Source: Gibbula magus
Taxonomy: Eukaryota > Mollusca > Gastropoda > Trochida > Trochidae
Assembly: GCA_936450465.1 (NCBI GenBank)
Contig: OW388299.1
Location: 44,031,548 to 44,095,547 of the forward strand
Direction: 5' to 3'
Length of the DNA: 64,000 nucleotides
A model generated the notes under the pieces. It worked only from the letters and a program-made list of their open reading frames with translations. It did no database searches and was not told the origin of the DNA. The translations under genes were made by a program, and so were the position numbers. Shown in pieces: positions 1-15,300 of the stretch. Within the stretch, counting starts at the first letter, position 1. Every line of letters starts with the position of its first letter.

Positions 1-204
1 AAAAAAAACTTGTCTCTCCCATGTTGTTATTGCCCTTTCTGTTCTCTATCACATCTTTTGTTATATTTTCTTTCAAAATTTTGTCATTTTCATTGACAAT
101 CATCTAAAACAATCATATCTATTCATTTTTGGTTTTAAACTGATTTATTCATACATGTAATTATTTATAAGTGATAATGAAATTATGAACTTTTTGTGTT
201 TCAG

Positions 205-304
205 CAAATAAGGTTGCAATGCTGGCACTATCCAAACAGATACGTTCCTTGAAGATACCGAACCAATCTGGAAAATCAGGCAAAATTTCATATGACCTTA
301 AAAA
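205..304 (+). CDS. BPI: BPI coding exon a (N-terminal barrel)
   Basis: Acceptor TTTGTGTTTCAG; donor AAAAA|GTAAG. Enters with two bases of a split codon and exits in phase 2. Encodes VAMLALSKQIRSLKIP, matching the start of the mature BPI N-terminal barrel (human AALQKELKRIKIP region). At least one upstream exon, with the signal peptide, must lie outside the window. Confidence 0.85.
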
Positions 305-3300
305 GTAAGATATCAACCCTTTTTCACACTTTTTAGCTCATTAAGTGGCTGTTCCATTTATGGATCTTAGTCTTAACATCAGTTGTAAACCCATATTTTC
401 ACAAAAGCTAAGATGAATCTATTGGTTGCGATTTATTTGGCTTCGAGGTGTGACTCCTCATCTCGCTCCCAGTTTATTCCAATAGTCTGCCACTTTACTC
501 CTAACCCTACTTCACTCCTATAGAGTCACTTCATTAACACGTACTGCCACTTAACTCCTACTCCTACTTAACTCCTACCCCTACTTCACTCCTATAGTGT
601 CACTTCATTAACACTGCCACTTTACTCCTACCCCTACTTCACTCCTATAGTGTCACTTCATTAACACTGCCACTTTACTCCTACCCCTACTTCACTCCTA
701 TAGTGTCACTTCATTAACACTGCCACTTTACTCCTACCCCTACTTCACTCCTATAGAGTCACTTCATTAACACGTACTGCCACTTAACTCCTACTCCTAC
801 TTCACTCCTATAGTGTCACTTCATTAACACTGCCACTTTACTCCTACCCCTACTTCACTCCTATAGTGTCACTTCATTAACACTGCCACTTTACTCCTAC
901 ATTACTTCACTCCTATAGTGTCACTTCATTAACACTGCCACTTTACTCCTACCCCTACTTCACTCCTATAGAGTCACTTCATTAACACTGCCACTTTACT
1001 CCTAACCCTACTTCACTCCTATAGAGTCACTTCATTAACACGTACTGCCACTTAACTCCTACTCCTACTTAACTCCTACCCCTACTTCACTCCTATAGAG
1101 TCACTTCATTAACACTGCCACTTTACTCCTACCCCTACTTCACTCCTATAGTGTCACTTCATTAACACTGCCACTTTACTCCTACCCCTACTTCACTCCT
1201 ATAGTGTCACTTCATTAACACTGCCACTTTACTCCTACCCCTACTTCACTCCTATAGTGTCACTTCATTAACACTGCCACTTTACTCCTACCCCTACTTC
1301 ACTCCTATAGTGTCACTTCATTAACACTGCCACTTTACTCCTACCCCTACTTCACTCCTATAGTGTCACTTCATTAACACTGCCACTTAACTCCTACCCC
1401 TACTTCACTCCTATAGTGTCACTTCATTAACACTGCCACTTTACTCCTACCCCTACTTCACTCCTATAGTGTCACTTCATTAACACTGCCACTTTACTCC
1501 TACCCCTACTTCACTCCTATAGTGTCACTTCATTAACACTGCCACTTTACTCCTACCCCTACTTCACTCCTATAGTGTCACTTCATTAACACTGCCACTT
1601 TACTCCTACCCCTACTTCACTCCTATAGTGTCACTTCATTAACACTGCCACTTAACTCCTACCCCTACTTCACTCCTATAGTGTCACTTCATTAACACTG
1701 CCACTTAACTCCTACCCCTACTTAACTCCTATAGTGTCACTTCATTAACACTGCCACTTTACTCCTACATTACTTCACTCCTATAGTGTCACTTCATTAA
1801 CACTGCCACTTAACTCCTACCCCTACTTCACTCCTATAGTGTCACTTCATTAACACTGCCACTTTACTCCTACCCCTACTTCACTCCTATTGAGTCACTT
1901 CATTAACACTGCCACTTTACTCCTACCCCTACTTCACTCCTTTAGTGTCACTTCATTAACACTGCCACTTTACTCCTACCCCTACTTCACTCCTATAGTG
2001 TCACTTCATTAACACTGCCACTTTACTCCTACCCCTACTTCACTCCTATAGTGTCACTTCATTAACACTGCCACTTTACTCCTACCCCTACTTCACTCCT
2101 ATAGTGTCACTTCATTAACACTGCCACTTAACTCCTACCCCTACTTCACTCCTATAGTGTCACTTCATTAACACTGCCACTTAACTCCTACCCCTACTTA
2201 ACTCCTATAGTGTCACTTCATTAACACTGCCACTTTACTCCTACATTACTTCACTCCTATAGTGTCACTTCATTAACACTGCCACTTAACTCCTACCCCT
2301 ACTTCACTCCTATAGTGTCACTTCATTAACACTGCCACTTTACTCCTACCCCTACTTCACTCCTATTGAGTCACTTCATTAACACTGCCACTTTACTCCT
2401 ACCCCTACTTCACTCCTATAGTGTCACTTCATTAACACTGCCACTTTACTCCTACCCCTACTTCACTCCTATAGTGTCACTTCATTAACACTGCCACTTT
2501 ACTCCTACCCCTACTTCACTTCTATAGTGTCACTTCATTAACACTGCCACTTAACTCCTACCCCTACTTCACTCCTATAGTGTCACTTCATTAACACTGC
2601 CACTTTACTCCTACCCCTACTTCACTCCTATAGTGTCACTTCATTAACACTGCCACTTTACTCCTACCCCTACTTCACTCCTATAGTGTCACTTCATTAA
2701 CACTGCCACTTTACTCCTACCCCTACTTCACTCCTATAGTGTCACTTCATTAACACTGCCACTTTACTCCTACCCCTACTTCACTCCTATAGTGTCACTT
2801 CATTAACACTGCCACTTTACTCCTACCCCTACTTCACTCCTATAGTGTCACTTCATTAACACTGCCACTTTACTCCTACCCCTACTTCACTCCTATAGAG
2901 TCACTTCATTAACACTGCCACTTTACTCCTACCCCTACTTCACTCCTATAGAGTCACTTCATTAACACTGCCACTTTACTCCTACCCCTACTTCACTCCT
3001 ATAGTGTCACTTCATTAACACTGCCACTTTACTCCTACCCCTACTTCACTCCTATAGTGTCACTTCATTAACACTGCCACTTTACTCCTACCCCTACTTC
3101 ACTCCTATAGTGTCACTTCATTAACACTGCCACTTTACTCCTACCCCTACTTCACTCCTATAGTGTCACTTCATTAACACTGCCACTTTACTCCTACCCC
3201 TACTTCACTCCTATTGAGTCACTTCATTAACACTGCCACTTTACTCCTACCCCTACTTCACTCCTTTAGTGTCACTTCATTAACACTGCCACTTTACTCC

Positions 3301-6300
3301 TACCCCTACTTCACTCCTATAGTGTCACTTCATTAACACTGCCACTTTACTCCTACCCCTACTTCACTCCTATAGTGTCACTTCATTAACACTGCCACTT
3401 AACTCCTACCCCTACTTCACTCCTATAGTGTCACTTCATTAACACTGCCACTTTACTCCTACCCCTACTTCACTCCTATAGTGTCACTTCATTAACACTG
3501 CCACTTTACTCCTACCCCTACTTCACTCCTATAGTGTCACTTCATTAACACTGCCACTTTACTCCTACCCCTACTTCACTCCTATAGTGTCACTTCATTA
3601 ACACTGCCACTTTACTCCTACCCCTACTTCACTCCTATAGTGTCACTTCATTAACACTGCCACTTTACTCCTACCCCTACTTCACTCCTATAGTGTCACT
3701 TCATTAACACTGCCACTTTACTCCTACCCCTACTTCACTCCTATAGAGTCACTTCATTAACACTGCCACTTTACTCCTACCCCTACTTCACTCCTATAGA
3801 GTCACTTCATTAACACTGCCACTTTACTCCTACCCCTACTTCACTCCTATAGTGTCACTTCATTAACACTGCCACTTTACTCCTACCCCTACTTCACTCC
3901 TATAGTGTCACTTCATTAACACTGCCACTTTACTCCTACCCCTACTTCACTCCTATAGTGTCACTTCATTAACACTGCCACTTTACTCCTACCCCTACTT
4001 CACTCCTATAGTGTCACTTCATTAACACTGCCACTTTACTCCTACCCCTACTTCACTCCTATAGTGTCACTTCATTAACACTGCCACTTAACTCCTACCC
4101 CTACTTCACTCCTATAGTGTCACTTCATTAACACTGCCACTTAACTCCTACCCCTACTTAACTCCTATAGTGTTACTTCATTAACACTGCCACTTTACTC
4201 CTACATTACTTCACTCCTATAGTGTCACTTCATTAACACTGCCACTTTACTCCTACCCCTACTTCACTCCTATAGTGTCACTTCATTAACACTGCCACTT
4301 TACTCCTACCCCTACTTCACTCCTATTGAGTCACTTCATTAACACTGCCACTTTACTCCTACCCCTACTTCACTCCTTTAGTGTCACTTCATTAACACTG
4401 CCACTTTACTCCTACCCCTACTTCACTCCTATAGTGTCACTTCATTAACACTGCCACTTTACTCCTACCCCTACTTCACTCCTATAGTGTCACTTCATTA
4501 ACACTGCCACTTAACTCCTACCCCTACTTCACTCCTATAGTGTCACTTCATTAACACTGCCACTTTACTCCTACCCCTACTTCACTCCTATAGTGTCACT
4601 TCATTAACACTGCCACTTTACTCCTACCCCTACTTCACTCCTTTAGTGTCACTTCATTAACACTGCCACTTTACTCCTACCCCTACTTCACTCCTATAGT
4701 GTCACTTCATTAACACTGCCACTTTACTCCTACCCCTACTTCACTCCTATAGTGTCACTTCATTAACACTGCCACTTTACTCCTACCCCTACTTCACTCC
4801 TTTAGTGTCACTTCATTAACACTGCCACTTTACTCCTACCCCTACTTCACTCCTATAGTGTCACTTCATTAACACTGCCACTTTACTCCTACCCCTACTT
4901 CACTCCTATAGTGTCACTTCATTAACACTGCCACTTTACTCCTACCCCTACTTCACTCCTATAGTGTCACTTCATTAACACTGCCACTTTACTCCTACCC
5001 CTACTTCACTCCTTTAGTGTCACTTCATTAACACTGCCACTTTACTCCTACCCCTACTTCACTCCTATAGTGTCACTTCATTAACACTGCCACTTTACTC
5101 CTACCCCTACTTCACTCCTATAGTGTCACTTCATTAACACTGCCACTTTACTCCTACCCCTACTTCACTCCTATAGAGTCACTTCATTAACACTGCCACT
5201 TTACTCCTACCCCTACTTCACTCCTATAGTGTCACTTCATTAACACTGCCACTCAACTCCTACCCCTACTTCACCCCTATAGTGTCACTTCATTAACACT
5301 GCCACTTTACTCCTACCCCTACTTCACTCCTATAGTGTCACTTCATTAACACTGCCACTTTACTCCTACCCCTACTTCACTCCTATAGTGTCACTTCATT
5401 AACACTGCCACTTTACTCCTACCCCTACTTCACTCCTATAGTGTCACTTCATTAACACTGCCACTTTACTCCTACCCCTACTTCACTCCTATAGTGTCAC
5501 TTCATTAACACTGCCACTTTACTCCTACCCCTACTTCACTCCTATAGTGTCACTTCATTAACACTGCCACTTTACTCCTACCCCTACTTCACTCCTATAG
5601 TGTCACTTCATTAACACTGCCACTTAACTCCTACCCCTACTTCACTCCTATAGTGTCACTTCATTAACACTGCCACTTAACTCTTACCCCTACTTAACTC
5701 CTATAGTGTCACTTCATTAACACTGCCACTTTACTCCTACATTACTTCACTCCTATAGTGTCACTTCATTAACACTGCCACTTAACTCCTACCCCTACTT
5801 CACTCCTATAGTGTCACTTCATTAACACTGCCACTTTACTCCTACCCCTACTTCACTCCTATAGTGTCACTTCATTAACACTGCCACTTAACTCCTTCCC
5901 CTACTTCACTCCTATAGTGTCACTTCATTAACACTGCCACTTTACTCCTACCCCTACTTCACTCCTATAGAGTCACTTCATTAACACTGCCACTTTACTC
6001 CTACCCCTACTTCACTCCTTTAGTGTCACTTCATTAACACTGCCACTTTACTCCTACCCCTACTTCACTCCTATAGAGTCACTTCATTAACACTGCCACT
6101 TTACTCCTACCCCTACTTCACTCCTATAGTGTCACTTCATTAACACTGCCACTTTACTCCTACCCCTACTTCACTCCTATAGTGTCACTTCATTAACACT
6201 GCCACTTTACTCCTACCCCTACTTCACTCCTATAGTGTCACTTCATTAACACTGCCACTTTACTCCTACCCCTACTTCACTCCTATAGTGTCACTTCATT

Positions 6301-9300
6301 AACACTGCCACTTTACTCCTACCCCTACTTCACTCCTATAGTGTCACTTCATTAACACTGCCACTTAACTCCTACCCCTACTTCACTCCTATAGTGTCAC
6401 TTCATTAACACTGCCACTTAACTCTTACCCCTACTTAACTCCTATAGTGTCACTTCATTAACACTGCCACTTTACTCCTACATTACTTCACTCCTATAGT
6501 GTCACTTCATTAACACTGCCACTTAACTCCTACCCCTACTTCACTCCTATAGTGTCACTTCATTAACACTGCCACTTTACTCCTACCCCTACTTCACTCC
6601 TATAGAGTCACTTCATTAACACTGCCACTTTACTCCTACCCCTACTTCACTCCTTTAGTGTCACTTCATTAACACTGCCACTTTACTCCTACCCCTACTT
6701 CACTCCTATAGAGTCACTTCATTAACACTGCCACTTTACTCCTACCCCTACTTCACCCCTATAGTGTCACTTCATTAACACTGCCACTTTACCTCTACCC
6801 CTACTTCACTCCTATAGAGTCACTTCATTAACACTGCCACTTTACTCCTACCCCTACTTCACTCCTATAGTGTCACTTCATTAACACTGCCACTTTACTC
6901 CTACCCCTACTTCACTCCTATAGTGTCACTTCATTAACACTGCCACTTTACTCCTACCCCTACTTCACTCCTATAGTGTCACTTCATTAACACTGCCACT
7001 TTACTCCTACCCCTACTTCACTCCTATAGTGTCACTTCATTAACACTGCCACTTAACTCCTACCCCTACTTCACTCCTATAGTGTCACTTCATTAACACT
7101 GCCACTTAACTCCTACCCCTACTTAACTCCTATAGTGTCACTTCATTAACACTGCCACTTTACTCCTACATTACTTCACTCCTATAGTGTCACTTCATTA
7201 ACACTGCCACTTAACTCCTACCCCTACTTCACTCCTATAGTGTCACTTCATTAACACTGCCACTTTACTCCTACCCCTACTTCACTCCTATTGAGTCACT
7301 TCATTAACACTGCCACTTTACTCCTACCCCTACTTCACTCCTTTAGTGTCACTTCATTAACACTGCCACTTTACTCCTACCCCTACTTCACTCCTATAGT
7401 GTCACTTCATTAACACTGCCACTTTACTCCTACCCCTACTTCACTCCTATAGTGTCACTTCATTAACACTGCCACTTTACTCCTACCCCTACTTCACTCC
7501 TATAGTGTCACTTCATTAACACTGCCACTTAACTCCTACCCCTACTTCACTCCTATAGTGTCACTTCATTAACACTGCCACTTAACTCCTACCCCTACTT
7601 AACTCCTATAGTGTCACTTCATTAACACTGCCACTTTACTCCTACATTACTTCACTCCTATAGTGTCACTTCATTAACACTGCCACTTAACTCCTACCCC
7701 TACTTCACTCCTATAGTGTCACTTCATTAACACTGCCACTTTACTCCTACCCCTACTTCACTCCTATTGAGTCACTTCATTAACACTGCCACTTTACTCC
7801 TACCCCTACTTCACTCCTTTAGTGTCACTTCATTAACACTGCCACTTTACTCCTACCCCTACTTCACTCCTATAGTGTCACTTCATTAACACTGCCACTT
7901 TACTCCTACCCCTACTTCACTTCTATAGTGTCACTTCATTAACACTGCCACTTAACTCCTACCCCTACTTCACTCCTATAGTGTCACTTCATTAACACTG
8001 CCACTTTACTCCTACCCCTACTTCACTCCTATAGTGTCACTTCATTAACACTGCCACTTTACTCCTACCCCTACTTCACTCCTATAGTGTCACTTCATTA
8101 ACACTGCCACTTTACTCCTACCCCTACTTCACTCCTATAGTGTCACTTCATTAACACTGCCACTTTACTCCTACCCCTACTTCACTCCTATAGTGTCACT
8201 TCATTAACACTGCCACTTTACTCCTACCCCTACTTCACTCCTATAGTGTCACTTCATTAACACTGCCACTTTACTCCTACCCCTACTTCACTCCTATAGA
8301 GTCACTTCATTAACACTGCCACTTTACTCCTACCCCTACTTCACTCCTATAGAGTCACTTCATTAACACTGCCACTTTACTCCTACCCCTACTTCACTCC
8401 TATAGTGTCACTTCATTAACACTGCCACTTTACTCCTACCCCTACTTCACTCCTATAGTGTCACTTCATTAACACTGCCACTTTACTCCTACCCCTACTT
8501 CACTCCTATAGTGTCACTTCATTAACACTGCCACTTTACTCCTACCCCTACTTCACTCCTATAGTGTCACTTCATTAACACTGCCACTTTACTCCTACCC
8601 CTACTTCACTCCTATTGAGTCACTTCATTAACACTGCCACTTTACTCCTACCCCTACTTCACTCCTTTAGTGTCACTTCATTAACACTGCCACTTTACTC
8701 CTACCCCTACTTCACTCCTATAGTGTCACTTCATTAACACTGCCACTTTACTCCTACCCCTACTTCACTCCTATAGTGTCACTTCATTAACACTGCCACT
8801 TAACTCCTACCCCTACTTCACTCCTATAGTGTCACTTCATTAACACTGCCACTTTACTCCTACCCCTACTTCACTCCTATAGTGTCACTTCATTAACACT
8901 GCCACTTTACTCCTACCCCTACTTCACTCCTATAGTGTCACTTCATTAACACTGCCACTTTACTCCTACCCCTACTTCACTCCTTTAGTGTCACTTCATT
9001 AACACTGCCACTTTACTCCTACCCCTACTTCACTCCTATAGTGTCACTTCATTAACACTGCCACTTTACTCCTACCCCTACTTCACTCCTATAGTGTCAC
9101 TTCATTAACACTGCCACTTTACTCCTACCCCTACTTCACTCCTATAGAGTCACTTCATTAACACTGCCACTTTACTCCTACCCCTACTTCACTCCTATAG
9201 AGTCACTTCATTAACACTGCCACTTTACTCCTACCCCTACTTCACTCCTATAGTGTCACTTCATTAACACTGCCACTTTACTCCTACCCCTACTTCACTC

Positions 9301-12300
9301 CTATAGTGTCACTTCATTAACACTGCCACTTTACTCCTACCCCTACTTCACTCCTATAGTGTCACTTCATTAACACTGCCACTTTACTCCTACCCCTACT
9401 TCACTCCTATAGTGTCACTTCATTAACACTGCCACTTTACTCCTACCCCTACTTCACTCCTATAGTGTCACTTCATTAACACTGCCACTTAACTCCTACC
9501 CCTACTTCACTCCTATAGTGTCACTTCATTAACACTGCCACTTAACTCCTACCCCTACTTAACTCCTATAGTGTTACTTCATTAACACTGCCACTTTACT
9601 CCTACATTACTTCACTCCTATAGTGTCACTTCATTAACACTGCCACTTTACTCCTACCCCTACTTCACTCCTATAGTGTCACTTCATTAACACTGCCACT
9701 TTACTCCTACCCCTACTTCACTCCTATTGAGTCACTTCATTAACACTGCCACTTTACTCCTACCCCTACTTCACTCCTATAGTGTCACTTCATTAACACT
9801 GCCACTTTACTCCTACCCCTACTTCACTCCTATAGTGTCACTTCATTAACACTGCCACTTTACTCCTACCCCTACTTCACTCCTATAGTGTCACTTCATT
9901 AACACTGCCACTTAACTCCTACCCCTACTTCACTCCTATAGTGTCACTTCATTAACACTGCCACTTTACTCCTACCCCTACTTCACTCCTATAGTGTCAC
10001 TTCATTAACACTGCCACTTTACTCCTACCCCTACTTCACTCCTATAGTGTCACTTCATTAACACTGCCACTTTACTCCAACCCCTACTTCACTCCTATAG
10101 TGTCACTTCATTAACACTGCCACTTTACTCCTACCCCTACTTCACTCCTATAGTGTCACTTCATTAACACTGCCACTTTACTCCTACCCCTACTTCACTC
10201 CTATAGTGTCACTTCATTAACACTGCCACTTTACTCCTACCCCTACTTCACTCCTATAGTGTCACTTCATTAACACTGCCACTTTACTCCTACCCCTACT
10301 TCACTCCTATAGTGTCACTTCATTAACACTGCCACTTTACTCCTACCCCTACTTCACTCCTATAGTGTCACTTCATTAACACTGCCACTTTACTCCTACC
10401 CCTACTTCACTCCTATAGTGTCACTTCATTAACACTGCCACTTTACTCCTACCCCTACTTCACTCCTATAGTGTCACTTCATTAACACTGCCACTTTACT
10501 CCTACCCCTACTTCACTCCTATAGTGTCACTTCATTAACACTGCCACTTTACTCCTACCCCTACTTCACTCCTATAGAGTCACTTCATTAACACTGCCAC
10601 TTTACTCCTACCCCTACTTCACTCCTATAGTGTCACTTCATTAACACTGCCACTCAACTCCTACCCCTACTTCACCCCTATAGTGTCACTTCATTAACAC
10701 TGCCACTTTACTCCTACCCCTACTTCACTCCTATAGTGTCACTTCATTAACACTGCCACTTTACTCCTACCCCTACTTCACTCCTATAGTGTCACTTCAT
10801 TAACACTGCCACTTTACTCCTACCCCTACTTCACTCCTATAGTGTCACTTCATTAACACTGCCACTTTACTCCTACCCCTACTTCACTCCTATAGTGTCA
10901 CTTCATTAACACTGCCACTTTACTCCTACCCCTACTTCACTCCTATAGTGTCACTTCATTAACACTGCCACTTTACTCCTACCCCTACTTCACTCCTATA
11001 GTGTCACTTCATTAACACTGCCACTTAACTCCTACCCCTACTTCACTCCTATAGTGTCACTTCATTAACACTGCCACTTAACTCTTACCCCTACTTAACT
11101 CCTATAGTGTCACTTCATTAACACTGCCACTTTACTCCTACATTACTTCACTCCTATAGTGTCACTTCATTAACACTGCCACTTAACTCCTACCCCTACT
11201 TCACTCCTATAGTGTCACTTCATTAACACTGCCACTTTACTCCTACCCCTACTTCACTCCTATAGTGTCACTTCATTAACACTGCCACTTAACTCCTTCC
11301 CCTACTTCACTCCTATAGTGTCACTTCATTAACACTGCCACTTTACTCCTACCCCTACTTCACTCCTATAGAGTCACTTCATTAACACTGCCACTTTACT
11401 CCTACCCCTACTTCACTCCTTTAGTGTCACTTCATTAACACTGCCACTTTACTCCTACCCCTACTTCACTCCTATAGAGTCACTTCATTAACACTGCCAC
11501 TTTACTCCTACCCCTACTTCACTCCTATAGTGTCACTTCATTAACACTGCCACTTTACTCCTACCCCTACTTCACTCCTATAGTGTCACTTCATTAACAC
11601 TGCCACTTTACTCCTACCCCTACTTCACTCCTATAGTGTCACTTCATTAACACTGCCACTTTACTCCTACCCCTACTTCACTCCTATAGTGTCACTTCAT
11701 TAACACTGCCACTTTACTCCTACCCCTACTTCACTCCTATAGTGTCACTTCATTAACACTGCCACTTAACTCCTACCCCTACTTCACTCCTATAGTGTCA
11801 CTTCATTAACACTGCCACTTAACTCTTACCCCTACTTAACTCCTATAGTGTCACTTCATTAACACTGCCACTTTACTCCTACATTACTTCACTCCTATAG
11901 TGTCACTTCATTAACACTGCCACTTAACTCCTACCCCTACTTCACTCCTATAGTGTCACTTCATTAACACTGCCACTTTACTCCTACCCCTACTTCACTC
12001 CTATAGAGTCACTTCATTAACACTGCCACTTTACTCCTACCCCTACTTCACTCCTTTAGTGTCACTTCATTAACACTGCCACTTTACTCCTACCCCTACT
12101 TCACTCCTATAGAGTCACTTCATTAACACTGCCACTTTACTCCTACCCCTACTTCACCCCTATAGTGTCACTTCATTAACACTGCCACTTTACCTCTACC
12201 CCTACTTCACTCCTATAGAGTCACTTCATTAACACTGCCACTTTACTCCTACCCCTACTTCACTCCTATAGTGTCACTTTATTAACACTGCCACTTAACT

Positions 12301-15300
12301 CCTACCCCTACTTCACTCCTATAGTGTCACTTCATTAACACTGCCACTTTACTCCTACCCCTACTTCACTCCTATAGTGTCACTTCATTAACACTGCCAC
12401 TTAACTCCTACCCCTACTTCACTCCTATAGTGTCACTTCATTAACACTGCCACTTTACTCCTACCCCTACTTCACTCCTATAGTGTCACTTCATTAACAC
12501 TGCCACTTAACTCCTACCCCTACTTCACTCCTATAGTGTCACTTCATTAACACTGCCACTTTACTCCTACCCCTACTTCACTCCTATAGAGTCACTTCAT
12601 TAACACTGCCACTTTACTCCTACCCCTACTTCACTCCTTTAGTGTCACTTCATTAACACTGCCACTTTACTCCTACCCCTACTTCACTCCTATAGAGTCA
12701 CTTCATTAACACTGCCACTTTACTCCTACCCCTACTTCACTCCTATAGTGTCACTTCATTAACACTGCCACTTTACTCCTACCCCTACTTCACTCCTATA
12801 GTGTCACTTCATTAACACTGCCACTTTACTCCTACCCCTACTTCACTCCTATAGTGTCACTTCATTAACACTGCCACTTTACTCCTACCCCTACTTCACT
12901 CCTATAGTGTCACTTCATTAACACTGCCACTTAACTCCTACCCCTACTTCACTCCTATAGTGTCACTTCATTAACACTGCCACTTTACTCCTACCCCTAC
13001 TTCACTCCTATAGTGTCACTTCATTAACACTGCCACTTAACTCCTACCTCTACTTCACTCCTATAGTGTCACTTCATTAACACTGCCACTTTACTCCTAC
13101 CCCTACTTCACTCCTATAGTGTCACTTCATTAACACTGCCACTTAACTCCTACCCCTACTTCACTCCTATAGTGTCACTTCATTAACACTGCCACTTTAC
13201 TCCTACCCCTACTTCACTCCTATAGAGTCACTTCATTAACACTGCCACTTAACTCCTACCTCTACTTCACTCCTATAGTGTCACTTCATTAACACTGCCA
13301 CTTTACTCCTACCCCTACTTCACTCCTATAGTGTCACTTCATTAACACTGCCACTTAACTCCTACCCCTACTTCACTCCTATAGTGTCACTTCATTAACA
13401 CTGCCACTTTACTCCTACCCCTACTTCACTCCTTTAGTGTCACTTCATTAACACTGCCACTTTACTCCTACCCCTACTTCACTCCTATAGTGTCACTTCA
13501 TTAACACTGCCACTTAACTCCTACCCCTACTTCACTCCTATAGTGTCACTTCATTAACACTGCCACTTTACTCCTACCCCTACTTCACTCCTATAGAGTC
13601 ACTTCATTAACACTGCCACTTTACTCCTACCCCTACTTCACTCCTTTAGTGTCACTTCATTAACACTGCCACTTTACTCCTACCCCTACTTCACTCCTAT
13701 AGAGTCACTTCATTAACACTGCCACTTTACTCCTACCCCTACTTCACTCCTATAGTGTCACTTCATTAACACTGCCACTTTACTCCTACCCCTACTTCAC
13801 TCCTATAGTGTCACTTCATTAACACTGCCACTTTACTCCTACTCCTACTTCACTCCTATAGTGTCACTTCATTAACACTGCCACTTTACTCCTACATTAC
13901 TTCTACTGCCACTTTACTCTTAATGCCTATTTACTCTCATTTCTTATTCATTATACTGCCACTTAACACTTAAATTACTGCCATTTTACTCTGAGAGCTA
14001 TTGCTTTCCCACTCCCTATTGATGCAACTGCCACTTTACTCCTACTGGTACTTTACTCTCATTCCCAATATATCTTAATGTCACTTTACCAGTATTACTG
14101 TCACTGTACTCCTACTGCCACTTTACTCCTACTGCAACATTACTCCGACTGCCACTTTACACCTACTGGTACTTTACTCTCATTCCAAATATATCTTAAT
14201 GTCACTTTACCAGTACTACTGTCACTGTACTCCTACTGCTACTTTATTCCTACTGCAACATTACGCCTACTGCTACTTTACTCCTACTGCCACTTTATGC
14301 CTACAGCTACTTTACTCCTACTGCTACTTTACTCCTACTGCTACTGTATTCCTACTGCAACATTACGCCTACTGCCCCTTTACTCCTACTGCTACTTTAC
14401 TCCTACTGCTACTTTACTCCTACTGCAACATTATGCCTACTGCTACTTTACTCCTACTGCAACATTACTCCTACTGCCACTTTACTCTTACTGCTACTTT
14501 ACTCCTACTGCTACTTTACTCCTACTGCTACTTTATTCCTACTGCAACATTAAGCCTACTGCTACTTTATTCCTACTGCAACATTACGCCTACTTCCACT
14601 TTACTCCTACTGCTAATTTACTCCTACTGCCACTTTACTCCTACTGTCACTTTACTCCTACTGCTACTTGACTCCTACTGGTGCTTTACTCCTACTGGTG
14701 CTTTATTCCTACTGCTACTTTACTCCTACTGCTAATTTACTCCTACTGCCACTTTACTCCTACTGTCACTTTACTCCTACTGCTACTTTACTCCTACTGC
14801 AATATACTCCTACTGCCACTTTACTCCTACTGCAACATTACTCCTACTGCTACTTTACTCCTACTGGTGCTTTACTCCTACTGCTACTTTACTGTTACTG
14901 CCACTTTACTCCCACTGCCACTTTACTCCTGCCACATTACTCCTATTGCTACTTTACTGCTACTGCCGCTTTACTCCTACTGTCACTTTACTCCTACTGC
15001 TACATTATTCCTACTGGTGCTTTACTCCTACTGGTGCTTTACACCTACTGCTACCTTACTGCTATTGCTACTTTATTCCTACTGCAACATTACTCCTACT
15101 TCCACTTTACTCATACTGCCACTTTACTCCTACTGCTACTTTACTCCTACTTGTCCTTTAATCCTACTGCTACTTTACTGTTACTGCCACTTTACTCCCA
15201 CTGCCACATTACTCCTACTGCTACTTTACTCCTACTGCCACTTTACTCCTACTGTCACTTTACTCCTACTGCTACTTTACTCCTACTGGTGCTTTACTCC

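Noticed and set aside
487..13900. CRISPR-like array
   Set aside because: Units are contiguous 53-bp monomers with no unique spacers, in a eukaryotic intron.
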